Assembly (NCBI RefSeq): GCF_021165955.1
Contig: NZ_CP088952.1
Coordinates: 4,588,001-4,652,000 of the forward strand
Length of the DNA: 64,000 nt
Source of the DNA: Massilia endophytica
GTDB taxonomy: Bacteria > Pseudomonadota > Gammaproteobacteria > Burkholderiales > Burkholderiaceae_D
Reading direction: 5' to 3'
Made by a program: the position numbers and the translations under genes. How positions within the stretch are numbered: the first letter of the stretch is position 1; the number at the start of each line of letters is the position of its first letter. Under the pieces are notes generated by a model. That model was given only the letters and a program-made list of their open reading frames with translations. It was not told the DNA's origin and made no database searches. This document shows, in pieces, positions 1-8,119 of the stretch.

Positions 1-82
1 GCAGCAGCTGCCAGGAACGGATCTTGTCGCCCTTATTGGGGGGATAGGGCAGACGATGCGTGAGGAACAGGAGATCGTCCAT
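1..82 (-). CDS. XrtA-associated sugar transferase, N-terminal fragment
   Basis: An open frame starts with ATG at 82 on the minus strand and runs off the left edge, so only 27 residues are visible. It begins MDDLLFLTHRLPYPPNKGDK, which is the characteristic start of the PEP-CTERM/XrtA-system sugar transferases (TIGR03087-type, GT-B fold). The start lies 3 bases beyond the FemAB stop codon, so it is the next gene of the same operon, which fits the usual deacetylase, FemAB, transferase order. The product would be a cytoplasmic transferase adding a sugar to the lipid-linked repeat unit. The family call rests on this N-terminal motif and on context only. Confidence 0.75.
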   Translation of the reverse strand, partial: MDDLLFLTHRLPYPPNKGDKIRSWQLL

Positions 83-85
83 GGC

Positions 86-1129
86 CTACCCCAGATCGCG
101 CGCGATATGCGGACCGATGGCGTTGGCCAGCGCCAGGGGAAGGCGGCGCCAGGCGGCGATCAGCAGCTTGTAGCGCGGGTTGAGGGGATTTACATCCGGT
201 ACGCTGGCGCCGGTGTTCAGCCAGTACGCATATGGCAGGGGGGCAGGCGCGAAACCCCAGTTCTTCTTGAAATCGAAGGCTCCCGTACCGCGCTTGCTGC
301 GGCCGAAATCGAAGATCGTGCAGCCGCGCGCGGCGGCATCCCGCATCAGGCTCCAGTACATGAAATCGTAGGCGGCCGTACTGCGAGCCTGCGGAACGCC
401 ACCGCCGTAGTAGGGCAGCACCTCGTTACGGAAGAAGAAGCTCATGACGGCAGCCAGCGCGTGCCCGTCCTTGCCGATGACGCGCAGTTCGCAATCATCG
501 CCGAATTCCTCCTTCAGCAGCTGGAAGTAGCGCCTGCCGAATACCGGCGTTCCAAGGCGGTGCACGCTGCCCGCGTAGACCGGGAAGAACCGCCCTGCAT
601 CCGCATCGATTTCGCTCCGCAGTCCAAGAGCGATGCCCTTGCGTACGACCGCGCGCTGCTTGCGTGGTATCGCCGTGAGATTGGCTTCATCCGAAGCGCA
701 GATCGGTTTGCGGAAAGTGTAGTAGAGGTCCTTCCCATGCCATTCCGGTCCGTCTTCGGCCGCCTGCAGGCGGCGGAGTTCAAGGTGGCGTACGCCAAGC
801 TTCCGCGCCAGCGCCCGGGCTGCGTCAACGAGCGCCGTCCGCGAGCGCTCGCAAGCGCCGGCCACGCCGCCATACACGCAGAATGGCAGCGACACCAGTG
901 CATGCCCGAACAGGCGGCTGCGGATTTCGGCGAGCGGCAGGATGGCGCTGATCCTTCCACCCTGCTCCGTGTAATAAAACCAGCAGCGGTGGCCGAAGGC
1001 TTCGCCGATGACGCGCTGCCAGCCGGAACGGTGGAAGAAGGTTGCATCCGGGGTTTCGTAAACAAAAGCGTCCCAGCGCCGGCGGCCGCTCGTGTCGGCG
1101 TCCATCAGCTGCAGCACCGGAATGCTCAT
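86..1129 (-). CDS. FemAB-like GNAT-fold protein, XrtA/PEP-CTERM system
   Basis: This 347-residue protein resembles the FemAB-related family (TIGR03019-type) found next to exosortase-A exopolysaccharide genes. Family members have a duplicated GNAT-like fold and are thought to transfer an acyl or aminoacyl group; the substrate in these clusters is unknown. Visible marks are the N-terminal FFHRSGWQRVI segment, a central RKQRAVVRKG basic stretch and the C-terminal FDFGRSKRGTGAFDFKKNWG block typical of FemAB/Pep-cyc relatives. The open frame extends further upstream, but the ATG at 1129 overlaps the deacetylase stop as ATGA and gives the normal family length, so I chose it. It probably modifies the polysaccharide or its precursor. 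Confidence 0.85.
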   Translation of the reverse strand: MSIPVLQLMDADTSGRRRWDAFVYETPDATFFHRSGWQRVIGEAFGHRCWFYYTEQGGRISAILPLAEIRSRLFGHALVSLPFCVYGGVAGACERSRTALVDAARALARKLGVRHLELRRLQAAEDGPEWHGKDLYYTFRKPICASDEANLTAIPRKQRAVVRKGIALGLRSEIDADAGRFFPVYAGSVHRLGTPVFGRRYFQLLKEEFGDDCELRVIGKDGHALAAVMSFFFRNEVLPYYGGGVPQARSTAAYDFMYWSLMRDAAARGCTIFDFGRSKRGTGAFDFKKNWGFAPAPLPYAYWLNTGASVPDVNPLNPRYKLLIAAWRRLPLALANAIGPHIARDLG

Positions 1130-1995
1130 GGCGCCTCCAGGAAGAGACGGTCCATGCGGCTCCAGGCGAAGTCCGTCAGCAGCGAACGGATCTTGCCTTC
1201 CATGCGGCTCAGATTGACGTAGTGGCGGAAGCGCGTGGCCAGGCTGGCGCCGGCGGGACGCGGCTGCTCCGGGTCGATTTCCCATGGATGGAAGTAGAAA
1301 ACGGCTGGCTGCCCCTCGCCCTCGTTGAGATGGCGCAGCAGCCCGCGCGACAGCGCATAGGGCATCAGCCTGAAATAGCCGCCGCCGCCAGCCGGAAGGT
1401 TCTGCCGCATCACGCGCGCCGTGCTGACGGGCACTTCGAGCAGGCCGCTGCCGCAGGGATGGTAGGGAAAGCGCGGCGCGGCGGGCATGCCGTAATGGTC
1501 GTGCCGGATCGGGTAGATGCTGGAGCTGTAGCGGTAGCCCGCCTCCTGCAGGGACTCCAGCGCCCACTGGTTGGCTGCGCCAATGGAAAAGCTGGGCGCG
1601 CGGTAACCTGAGACCGGCTCGCCGGTCACGTCCTCCAGGATTGCCTTGCTGCGCCGAATGTCCTCGTCGAACTCCCGCCGTTCCTGTTCGCTCGCGCGCT
1701 GGTGCGCGTAGCCATGGCTGGCAATTTCGTGGTCTGCGTCGACGATCCTGCGCACCATGGAGGGATAGCGCTCGGCGATCCAGCCGAGCGTAAAGAAGGT
1801 GGCCTTGATGCCAGCGTCGGAGAACATGCAGAGGATGCGGTCGACATTGCGTTCGACGCGGCATTCGCGCTGCGGCCAGCTGTCCCGGTCAATCAGGGAG
1901 GCGAAGGCGGAAACCTGGAAGTAATCCTCGACGTCGACCGTCATCGCATTGCGGATGGCTGCCAGGCGTGATGATGACATACGCTGTGCATTCAT
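1126..1995 (-). CDS. XrtA-system polysaccharide deacetylase (NodB fold, DUF3473)
   Basis: A 289-residue carbohydrate esterase 4 protein expected to remove N-acetyl groups from the polysaccharide. The NodB metal site is readable: MTVDVEDYFQ near residues 18-27 supplies the Asp pair, and SHGYAH supplies His94 and His98. RAPSFSI follows near residue 133, and the C-terminal FYFHPWEIDP block belongs to the DUF3473 extension seen in PEP-CTERM/XrtA deacetylases. The open frame begins at 2067, but the ATG at 1995 has a CAGGAG ribosome site 6 bases upstream and is preferred. It overlaps the FemAB start by 4 bases, indicating translational coupling. No signal peptide is visible, which is usual for this group. 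Confidence 0.9.
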   Translation of the reverse strand: MNAQRMSSSRLAAIRNAMTVDVEDYFQVSAFASLIDRDSWPQRECRVERNVDRILCMFSDAGIKATFFTLGWIAERYPSMVRRIVDADHEIASHGYAHQRASEQERREFDEDIRRSKAILEDVTGEPVSGYRAPSFSIGAANQWALESLQEAGYRYSSSIYPIRHDHYGMPAAPRFPYHPCGSGLLEVPVSTARVMRQNLPAGGGGYFRLMPYALSRGLLRHLNEGEGQPAVFYFHPWEIDPEQPRPAGASLATRFRHYVNLSRMEGKIRSLLTDFAWSRMDRLFLEAP

Positions 1996-2095
1996 GCCGT
2001 GCTCCTGGATTGCAAACGCAGAGGGTCGGGGCGTAACATGATCCATTCTTTCATCGCACGGCCCCATGCGTACTGCGCCAGATCAAGCCGGCGGG

Positions 2096-3646
2096 TCAGA
2101 ATGTGGCAGAGAGGCTGGCAGCAACGGCGTGCTCCTTGACGGTACGGGCATCGAAGGCGGACCGGGTGCGCAGCGTGCGCAGCTCCACGGTGCCATTCAG
2201 GTGGGGCGCGATGCGGTGGCTGAAGAACACGCGCGCGCTCTTGTGCTGCGCCTCCCTTTCCAGCGCACCGGAACGCGTCGTGTTGACGCTGGCGGCCAAA
2301 CTCAGGTTGCTGCGCGCCGTCAGCGCGTAATCGGCCACCACGGTGAGGCCCCGCTGGCGCACATTGTCATTGATGCGGGCGCCGCTGCTGCCAAGAAGGG
2401 CGCTGTCCGCCTGGAACAGCGAAAGCGCTTCGCGCCGGGTGGAGAAGGCGCTGACAAGCACCGTGGTGCGCGGAAGCCGCAGGCCCACGGATGCCTGTCC
2501 CTGCCGCTGCAGCATATAGCGGTTGGTGAAGTAGTTCACGCTGTCGGGCAGCGAGCGTGGCAAGCCTGATGCGCGTATATATGCCTCGACGGCGATGGCG
2601 CGCAGCACGGGATCTGGATAGGCTGGGATGAAGAGGCGGTCCAGCATGGCGGCAGTATCGACGGCGGAGGGCAGCAAGAATTGGGAGCGCGTGGTGGTCA
2701 CGTCGTCGCTATAGCTGATGTTCCAGACCGTATAGCGGCTGCGGTGGCTGCCGCTCAGGAAGTAGCTGTTGCCATAGTAGCGCCGTCCCCCGGAAAGAGT
2801 GAGGCTCGTGCGCGGCGAGGGATTCCAGATCAGGCCCGTCGACCAGGACGCGCCCTGCGTGTCGCTTCCCAGGCCCTCGTAGTCGAATTTGTCGTAGCCG
2901 CCGCCGAGGGTCCACGTCAGCTCCGGCGTCACCACATAGCGCAGCGACACGCCCGCGCCCTGGCTCGACGAGGGTGGCGCCACGCTGTCCTCCAGATGCT
3001 GCTTGCTGAGGGAGACGGACCAACCTGCGCGCTGGAACGCCGCACCGCTGTTGACGGCAAGGTTCAGGGTGTCGGCAGTACTGCGCCCGAAGCCTGCATT
3101 GTCGCTGCCTACCATATCGTGCGCGTAGCGCAGGTTGGCGCTGGCGAATGCACCGAATGTGCGGTGGATCCAGGGTGAAACGCGGTAGCTGCGCACTTCG
3201 TTCCTGTTGTCCCTAGCGAATCCGTTGCCGAAACCGGCGGCCAGCGGCGTGACGGGAGCCTGTGAGACCGAAGCGCTGGCATCGACGAACAGGAGATCCG
3301 ACAGCAGTTCGCCGAAGGCGCCCGCCTGCAGCTGCTGCGTGGTGCGGTCGGTCCCGCTCACCCTGTCCCTGGCGTATTCATAGATATGGACCTGATAGGC
3401 GGCGTTGAAACGGAAGCGCGGCGTCTGGTCGCTGATCACGATGCTCGGCGCGATTTCGGTGACGAACTGGCCGGTTCCCTGCCCGTCCGGCCGCAGGTTC
3501 ACGTTATCCGAATAGCTAAGCCTTCCGGTAAGCGCTGGAGTGAAACGCCATTCGGCACGGGCCTGCGGCGCCAGTACGAGGGCGGCGATGGCCGGGCCAA
3601 TCCAGGCTTTGCGCACGCTCAAGGGCAATACGTTCAGTTCTGCCAT
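2096..3646 (-). CDS. XrtA-associated outer-membrane beta-barrel protein
   Basis: This 516-residue protein starts with a signal peptide (basic start, hydrophobic run, cleavage after PQARA). It continues as alternating polar/aromatic strands such as WRFTPALTGRLSYSDNVNLRP and ends in a terminal Phe (SLSATF), the signature of an outer-membrane barrel. It fits the TIGR03016-type PEP-CTERM-associated family, thought to be the outer-membrane polysaccharide secretion component or an accessory to it. In most XrtA loci this gene sits beside the chain-length regulator and tyrosine kinase; here it heads the minus-strand operon and faces a protease gene 31 bp away. The start at 3646 has a poorly spaced ribosome site (GAGAAG abuts the ATG), so a downstream TTG or GTG could be the real start. 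Confidence 0.85.
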   Translation of the reverse strand: MAELNVLPLSVRKAWIGPAIAALVLAPQARAEWRFTPALTGRLSYSDNVNLRPDGQGTGQFVTEIAPSIVISDQTPRFRFNAAYQVHIYEYARDRVSGTDRTTQQLQAGAFGELLSDLLFVDASASVSQAPVTPLAAGFGNGFARDNRNEVRSYRVSPWIHRTFGAFASANLRYAHDMVGSDNAGFGRSTADTLNLAVNSGAAFQRAGWSVSLSKQHLEDSVAPPSSSQGAGVSLRYVVTPELTWTLGGGYDKFDYEGLGSDTQGASWSTGLIWNPSPRTSLTLSGGRRYYGNSYFLSGSHRSRYTVWNISYSDDVTTTRSQFLLPSAVDTAAMLDRLFIPAYPDPVLRAIAVEAYIRASGLPRSLPDSVNYFTNRYMLQRQGQASVGLRLPRTTVLVSAFSTRREALSLFQADSALLGSSGARINDNVRQRGLTVVADYALTARSNLSLAASVNTTRSGALEREAQHKSARVFFSHRIAPHLNGTVELRTLRTRSAFDARTVKEHAVAASLSATF

Positions 3647-3677
3647 CTTCTCAACTCATAGGGATCAGGGATTAGCC

Positions 3678-4442
3678 ATGGCCTCCAACCGCTTCGCCGC
3701 TCTGCTGCTCGCCGCAATGCTTTGCGCCATTGGCGCTGCGGCACATGCGGACACGCTGGCTGCAACCGTTGCGGCGGTAAAGCCCTCGATCGTCGGCATC
3801 GGCACCTTGCAGCGCACCCGCACGCCGCCGGTGCAGTTCATTGCCACCGGCTTCGTGACCGGCGATGGGCTCAGCGTCATCACCGCTGCGCATGCCGTTC
3901 CCCTGGTGCTGGACGTGGCGCGCATGGAGACACTGGGCATCATCACCGGCCGCGGCGATCAGCTCGATTTTCGTCCTGTAACAGTAAAGAACATTGACCG
4001 GGAACATGATCTGGTGCATTTGCGGCTGATGGGCGCTCCGCTTCCGGCCTTGCGCATCGACGATGGCGACCGCGGCGCCGAAGGGCAGTCCCTTGCCTTC
4101 ACCGGCTTCCCGCTCGGGATGGCCCTGGGCATGGTGCCTGTAACCCACCGCGCCACGCTGGCCGCCATCACGCCCGTGGTGCAGCCGATCGCCAATTCGC
4201 GTTCGCTGGATGCGCGCACGATCCGGCAGCTCCAGCGCCCATTCAGCCTGTTCCAGCTGGACGGAACGGCTTATCCGGGCAACAGCGGCAGCCCGTTGTA
4301 CGACCCCGAAACAGGAGTGGTGTTCGGCGTCGTGAATTCAGCGGTGCTGAAAGGTTTGAAGGAAAGTGCGATCAGCCAGCCAAGCGGCATTACCTACGCC
4401 ATTCCGGCGCGCTATATACGCGAGCTGATGGATCGAATATGA
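3678..4442 (+). CDS. Secreted trypsin-like serine protease
   Basis: A 254-residue S1-type protease with a signal peptide cleaved near AAAHA at residues 20-24. The catalytic triad can be read as His72 (TAAHAV), Asp111 (REHDLVHLRL) and Ser203 (YPGNSGSPLYD); a GFPLGMALG segment is typical of HtrA/DegP-like folds. No PDZ domain follows, so this is a single-domain periplasmic protease. The ATG at 3678 is chosen because it starts the signal peptide; the open frame to 3540 lacks coding character. It precedes the export lipoprotein by 14 bases and very likely shares its transcript. Trypsin-like genes recur in XrtA polysaccharide loci, but their target is unknown; processing of an export or anchor protein is my inference. 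Confidence 0.85.
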   Translation: MASNRFAALLLAAMLCAIGAAAHADTLAATVAAVKPSIVGIGTLQRTRTPPVQFIATGFVTGDGLSVITAAHAVPLVLDVARMETLGIITGRGDQLDFRPVTVKNIDREHDLVHLRLMGAPLPALRIDDGDRGAEGQSLAFTGFPLGMALGMVPVTHRATLAAITPVVQPIANSRSLDARTIRQLQRPFSLFQLDGTAYPGNSGSPLYDPETGVVFGVVNSAVLKGLKESAISQPSGITYAIPARYIRELMDRI

Positions 4443-4456
4443 GAAGGAGAGCATCC

Positions 4457-5053
4457 ATGAAAAAACTACTCTGGCTGATGGTTCCCATGATGCTGTGCGC
4501 CTGCGCCGCGCAGAAAACGCAGCCGCTGGATGCGGGCCCCGAACCGCAGGTCGACTACCTGATCGGCCCTGGCGACAATGTGCAGATCATCGTTTGGCGC
4601 AACCCCGAGGTTTCGCTCTCGGTGCCGGTGCGTCCCGACGGACGCATCACCACCCCGCTGGTGGAGGACCTTGAGGCAAGCGGAAAGACCTCGACCCAGC
4701 TCGCGCGCGATATCGAACAGGCGCTGTCGAGGTACATTCAGCAGCCGGTGGTCACCGTCATCGTCACCGGATTTTCAGGCGTCTACGACAAGCAGATACG
4801 CGTAATCGGCCAGGCGGCGCGGCCGCAATCGCTGCCATACCGGCGCGGCATGTCGCTGATGGACGTTCTCATCATGGTGGGCGGGGTGACTGAGTTCGCC
4901 GCGGGGAACCGCGCCAGCATTATCCGCATGGTGGATGGGAAGCAGCAGCAGTTCACTGTCCGCCTGAACGACCTGCTGAAGAAGGGCGATATCACAGCCA
5001 ACGTGCCGATGCGCCCCGGCGATGTTCTGGTGGTTCCCGAAAGCTTCTTCTGA
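4457..5053 (+). CDS. XrtA-system exopolysaccharide export lipoprotein (Wza type)
   Basis: A 198-residue outer-membrane polysaccharide export protein. The N-terminus MKKLLWLMVPMMLCACAAQ carries a lipobox ending in LCAC, so it should be lipidated. A poly-export domain (YLIGPGDNVQIIVWRNPEVS, then VPVRPDGRITTPLV) is followed by an SLBB-type beta-grasp segment (RVIGQAARPQSLPYRRGMSL) and a closing VPMRPGDVLVVPE. It is short like other XrtA-system export proteins (TIGR03027-type) and lacks the long C-terminal part of E. coli Wza. The ATG at 4457 has GGAGAG upstream. It follows the protease gene and ends only 3 bases from the stop of the convergent amidotransferase gene. Confidence 0.9.
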   Translation: MKKLLWLMVPMMLCACAAQKTQPLDAGPEPQVDYLIGPGDNVQIIVWRNPEVSLSVPVRPDGRITTPLVEDLEASGKTSTQLARDIEQALSRYIQQPVVTVIVTGFSGVYDKQIRVIGQAARPQSLPYRRGMSLMDVLIMVGGVTEFAAGNRASIIRMVDGKQQQFTVRLNDLLKKGDITANVPMRPGDVLVVPESFF

Positions 5054-5056
5054 GGT

Positions 5057-6871
5057 TCAGGGAGTCCGCTCCCTGTACCACTGCTCCAGCATCATCAGCA
5101 CCCACGCCATGGTGCCGTGGTACCCGGCGTGCTCCTGAAGATGCTGCCCGAGCAGCTGCCCGGCGAAATGCGGACGGATGATGCCGCGCCGGGCCAGCCC
5201 GGCCAGGCTGTCCGCCGCCAGCTCCTGCAGCGGCTTGTGCTGCTGCAGCCAGATACCGAAGGGTAGGCCGAAGCCGTGCTTCTGTTTGGCGATGATCTCG
5301 TCCGGCAGATAGCCGCGCAGCGCCTCCTTGAAGAACCAGCGCAGCTTCCGGCCCCGAAGTTTCTGGCGCGGCGAAAGGCGGGACGAGAAGGCGACGATGG
5401 CGTCATCCAGGAATGGAAAGGCGCTGTCCAGGCCCGCCAGCTCGCATGCCTTGCGCACCTTCGGCAGGTCGTTGTCCGCCAGAGTGATCTTCAGATCCAG
5501 TTCCAGCATGCGGTTCACCGGGCTCGCGGCGCCGCTGCGGTTGTACTGCTCGCGAAGGGTGGCCAGTGCCAGCTCGGGAGACACAGCGTGCAGGAAGTCG
5601 CTCGTGAAAACCTGCCCGGGGCCATAGCGTTCCAGGAGATTGTAGGTCTCCAGGCGCGCGGGCATGGGCACAGACGCCTGTTCGACGTAGCTGCGCGCCT
5701 TGCGCAGCAGCCGCACCCGCTCCGTTCCCGGAATGCCGAACAGTAGCGGCTCCAGGACTCCCTTGCGCACGGCCAGCGGGACCCGCCCGTATAGGCCGAA
5801 CAGCTGCTGTTTCGCGTAGCGCTCATTGCCACCGAAAAGTTCGTCCCCGCCATCGCCGCCGATCAGGCGCTCGACCCCGTCTTCCTTTGCCATGCGGGCG
5901 CAGTAGAAGGCGGGAACGGCAGAGGCGTTGCCGAAAGGCTGGTCGAAGACCGCCGCTATCCTTGGAATGGCAGATACCACATCGTTCGGGCTCACATAAT
6001 ATTCGTGATGCGCGGTGCCGAAGTAGCGGGCCGCGAGGCGGGCGTAATCCATCTCGTCGTAGCCCTTGGCATCGAAGCCGATTGAGTAGGTACGTGCTGG
6101 TTCGCCACGCAGATCTGTGAGCATGCCTGCGATGGTCGAACTGTCCGTTCCGCCGCTCAGGAAAGCTCCGGTCGATGCGCCTTGGGCGGCGCGGCTCACC
6201 CCTTCCCGAAGCTGGCGCAGGAACGCTTCCTTCAAGTCGGGGAAGGGCTGTTCGCTGCCTTCGCTGTAGCGCATTCGCCAGTAGCTGTCCACTCTCGCCC
6301 GGCCTTGCCGGTAATGCAGGAAATGGCCGGGCAGCAGGCGTTCGATACCGCGATAGATGGTCGCGGGGCCCGGCACCATGTGAAAGTAGACGTAGTTGTA
6401 GACGCTTTGAAGATCGACCTCCGCCTGCCGCCTGAGGCAGTCCGCCAAGCTGGCGAACCGCAGGGTCTCGCCACGCAGGGACCAGAACAGCGGGTGAATA
6501 CCCATGCGGTCCGCCGCCAGAAGTGCTTCTCCCTTGCGGTTGTCGATAACGGCAAGCGCAAAAGCGCCCTCCATCCGTTCGCACAGCCGGTCGGCGCCCT
6601 GCTGCCATAGGCTGGCCAGCACGTGCGCATGGCCTTCCGCCTCGGCCAGCCGCGCCAGGGCAGGATCGCGCCACACCGGGCGGCCCCAGACGGCCGTCAG
6701 CAGGCCGTCCGTCCCGGCGATATCCGCCGCGGCGCCATGTGCGCAAAGCGCAAGCGCGCTACGGCCGCCGGAGGCGGAGTGCAGGGGACTGCTATCGAAA
6801 CGGGCGAGCGGCGCCGCCATCGTGTGGAGCTGCTCGTCACTGCTGCCGATCCATCCGCACAAGCCGCCCAT
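5057..6871 (-). CDS. Asparagine-synthase-like amidotransferase of the XrtA cluster
   Basis: A 604-residue protein with an N-terminal class-II glutaminase-like domain and a C-terminal ATP-dependent asparagine synthase domain. The synthase half is well kept: FLSGGTDSSTIAG pyrophosphatase loop near residues 236-248 and GGDGGDELFGG near 340. The glutaminase half is odd. The nucleophile Cys is at position 5 (MGGLCGWIG) instead of position 2, and the usual RRLSI and FNGEIYN glutamine-binding motifs are not recognisable. A TTG at 6862 would start the protein as Met-Cys, but the AGGAG ribosome site is spaced for the ATG at 6871. It is followed upstream by the PLP decarboxylase 12 bp away. Probable role: ATP-dependent amidation or amide-bond formation during polysaccharide or linker assembly. 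Confidence 0.85.
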   Translation of the reverse strand: MGGLCGWIGSSDEQLHTMAAPLARFDSSPLHSASGGRSALALCAHGAAADIAGTDGLLTAVWGRPVWRDPALARLAEAEGHAHVLASLWQQGADRLCERMEGAFALAVIDNRKGEALLAADRMGIHPLFWSLRGETLRFASLADCLRRQAEVDLQSVYNYVYFHMVPGPATIYRGIERLLPGHFLHYRQGRARVDSYWRMRYSEGSEQPFPDLKEAFLRQLREGVSRAAQGASTGAFLSGGTDSSTIAGMLTDLRGEPARTYSIGFDAKGYDEMDYARLAARYFGTAHHEYYVSPNDVVSAIPRIAAVFDQPFGNASAVPAFYCARMAKEDGVERLIGGDGGDELFGGNERYAKQQLFGLYGRVPLAVRKGVLEPLLFGIPGTERVRLLRKARSYVEQASVPMPARLETYNLLERYGPGQVFTSDFLHAVSPELALATLREQYNRSGAASPVNRMLELDLKITLADNDLPKVRKACELAGLDSAFPFLDDAIVAFSSRLSPRQKLRGRKLRWFFKEALRGYLPDEIIAKQKHGFGLPFGIWLQQHKPLQELAADSLAGLARRGIIRPHFAGQLLGQHLQEHAGYHGTMAWVLMMLEQWYRERTP

Positions 6872-6883
6872 GGCACGCTCCTG

Positions 6884-8119
6884 TCAGATAAGAACCTCTA
6901 CTGCTTCGGGATGACTGAGAAAAGCCGCCGGGCTGGCGGAACGGCCATAGGCGCCCGACTGCAGGACCACAACGAGGTCGCCAGGCTCCGCACGCGCCAG
7001 TTCCATCTGGTCCGCCAGCAGGTCAAGTGGTGTGCAGAGCGGGCCGACAACAGACACGGTCTCGCGCCCGGCGCCAACAACCTTGTTGCCGATGAGGACG
7101 GGGTAATTCTTGCGGATCACCTGCCCGAAATTGCCGGAGGCAGCCAGCTGGTGATGCAGCCCGCCGTCCGTGACGAGATAGACCTGGCCGCGCGATTCCT
7201 TGCGGTCCACGACGCTGGCCACGTAGACGCCTGCCTCGCCGACCAGATAGCGCCCCAGCTCGATCACCACCTGCGACTCGCGCAGCTGCGGCGCGTGCCG
7301 GTCCATCAGGCCATGCAGATGCTGGCCCACCGCTTGCAGGTCCAGTCTTTCCTCGCCGGGGAAGTAGGGAATCCCGAACCCGCCGCCGATATTCATGATG
7401 CGCGGCGCGCGCGGCGCCTCCTCGGCAAGGCGCAGGCCGAGTGCAAAAGTCTTGTCGTGCGCTTCCTGGATCGCGGCCGCCTTGAGGTTCTGCGATCCGC
7501 TGAAGATGTGGAAGCCGTTGAAGTCCAGCTCCAGCGCGGCCAGCCGCTTCAGCATGGCAGGCACGCGCTCTGCATCCACGCCGAACTGCTTCGGCCCACC
7601 GCCCATGCGCATGCCCGAGGACTTCAGCTCGAAGTCCGGATTGACCCGCACCGCCACACGCGGCTGAATTCCCAGCTGGGCGCCGATGGCCGCGGCGCGT
7701 TCCATCTCGCCTTCCGATTCCAGGTTCAGGACGATGCCCGCGGCAACGGCGCAGGAGAGTTCCGCGTCGCGCTTGCCCGGGCCGGCGAAACTGATGTTCT
7801 GGGCCGGCATGGCCGTGTCCAACGCCGTGCGCAGCTCGCCGCCCGAGGCCACATCGATACCATCGACCAGTCTTGCCATGTGCTGCACCACCGCAGGCAT
7901 CGGGTTCGCCTTCATGGCGTAATGCAGGTGGACCGAAGGGGGAAGATGCTCGCGCAGCTCCGCTACCCGCCGCGTCATGGCGGCACGGTCATAGGCAAAG
8001 AACGGAGTCTGGCCCACCCGCTGCGCCAGGCGCGTGAGCGGGACTCCGCCAACGGCCAGGCAATCATCCTGGACGGGGAACTGGAGCAATGCTGCGTGCT
8101 GCGGACGTGCTGCGCTCAT
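6884..8119 (-). CDS. PLP-dependent decarboxylase, exosortase-A system
   Basis: A 411-residue alanine-racemase-fold, group IV decarboxylase related to diaminopimelate and ornithine decarboxylases. The PLP lysine is K70 in HYAMKANP; the phosphate-binding GGGFGIPYF, the ELGRYLVG block and the substrate-end Cys/Asp in VVGPLCTPLD are all present. It fits the TIGR03099-type family restricted to XrtA polysaccharide loci, whose substrate is unknown. The ATG at 8119 overlaps the ligase stop (ATGA), showing coupling; the longer frame to 9610 is antisense-like readthrough of the ligase gene. Together with the ligase, carrier protein and amidotransferase it suggests synthesis of an amine- or amide-containing substituent, which is inference. 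Confidence 0.9.
   Translation of the reverse strand: MSAARPQHAALLQFPVQDDCLAVGGVPLTRLAQRVGQTPFFAYDRAAMTRRVAELREHLPPSVHLHYAMKANPMPAVVQHMARLVDGIDVASGGELRTALDTAMPAQNISFAGPGKRDAELSCAVAAGIVLNLESEGEMERAAAIGAQLGIQPRVAVRVNPDFELKSSGMRMGGGPKQFGVDAERVPAMLKRLAALELDFNGFHIFSGSQNLKAAAIQEAHDKTFALGLRLAEEAPRAPRIMNIGGGFGIPYFPGEERLDLQAVGQHLHGLMDRHAPQLRESQVVIELGRYLVGEAGVYVASVVDRKESRGQVYLVTDGGLHHQLAASGNFGQVIRKNYPVLIGNKVVGAGRETVSVVGPLCTPLDLLADQMELARAEPGDLVVVLQSGAYGRSASPAAFLSHPEAVEVLI

Noticed and set aside
5276..5746. Plus-strand frame over the amidotransferase 3' half
   Set aside because: Antisense to the asparagine-synthase domain and without any motif.
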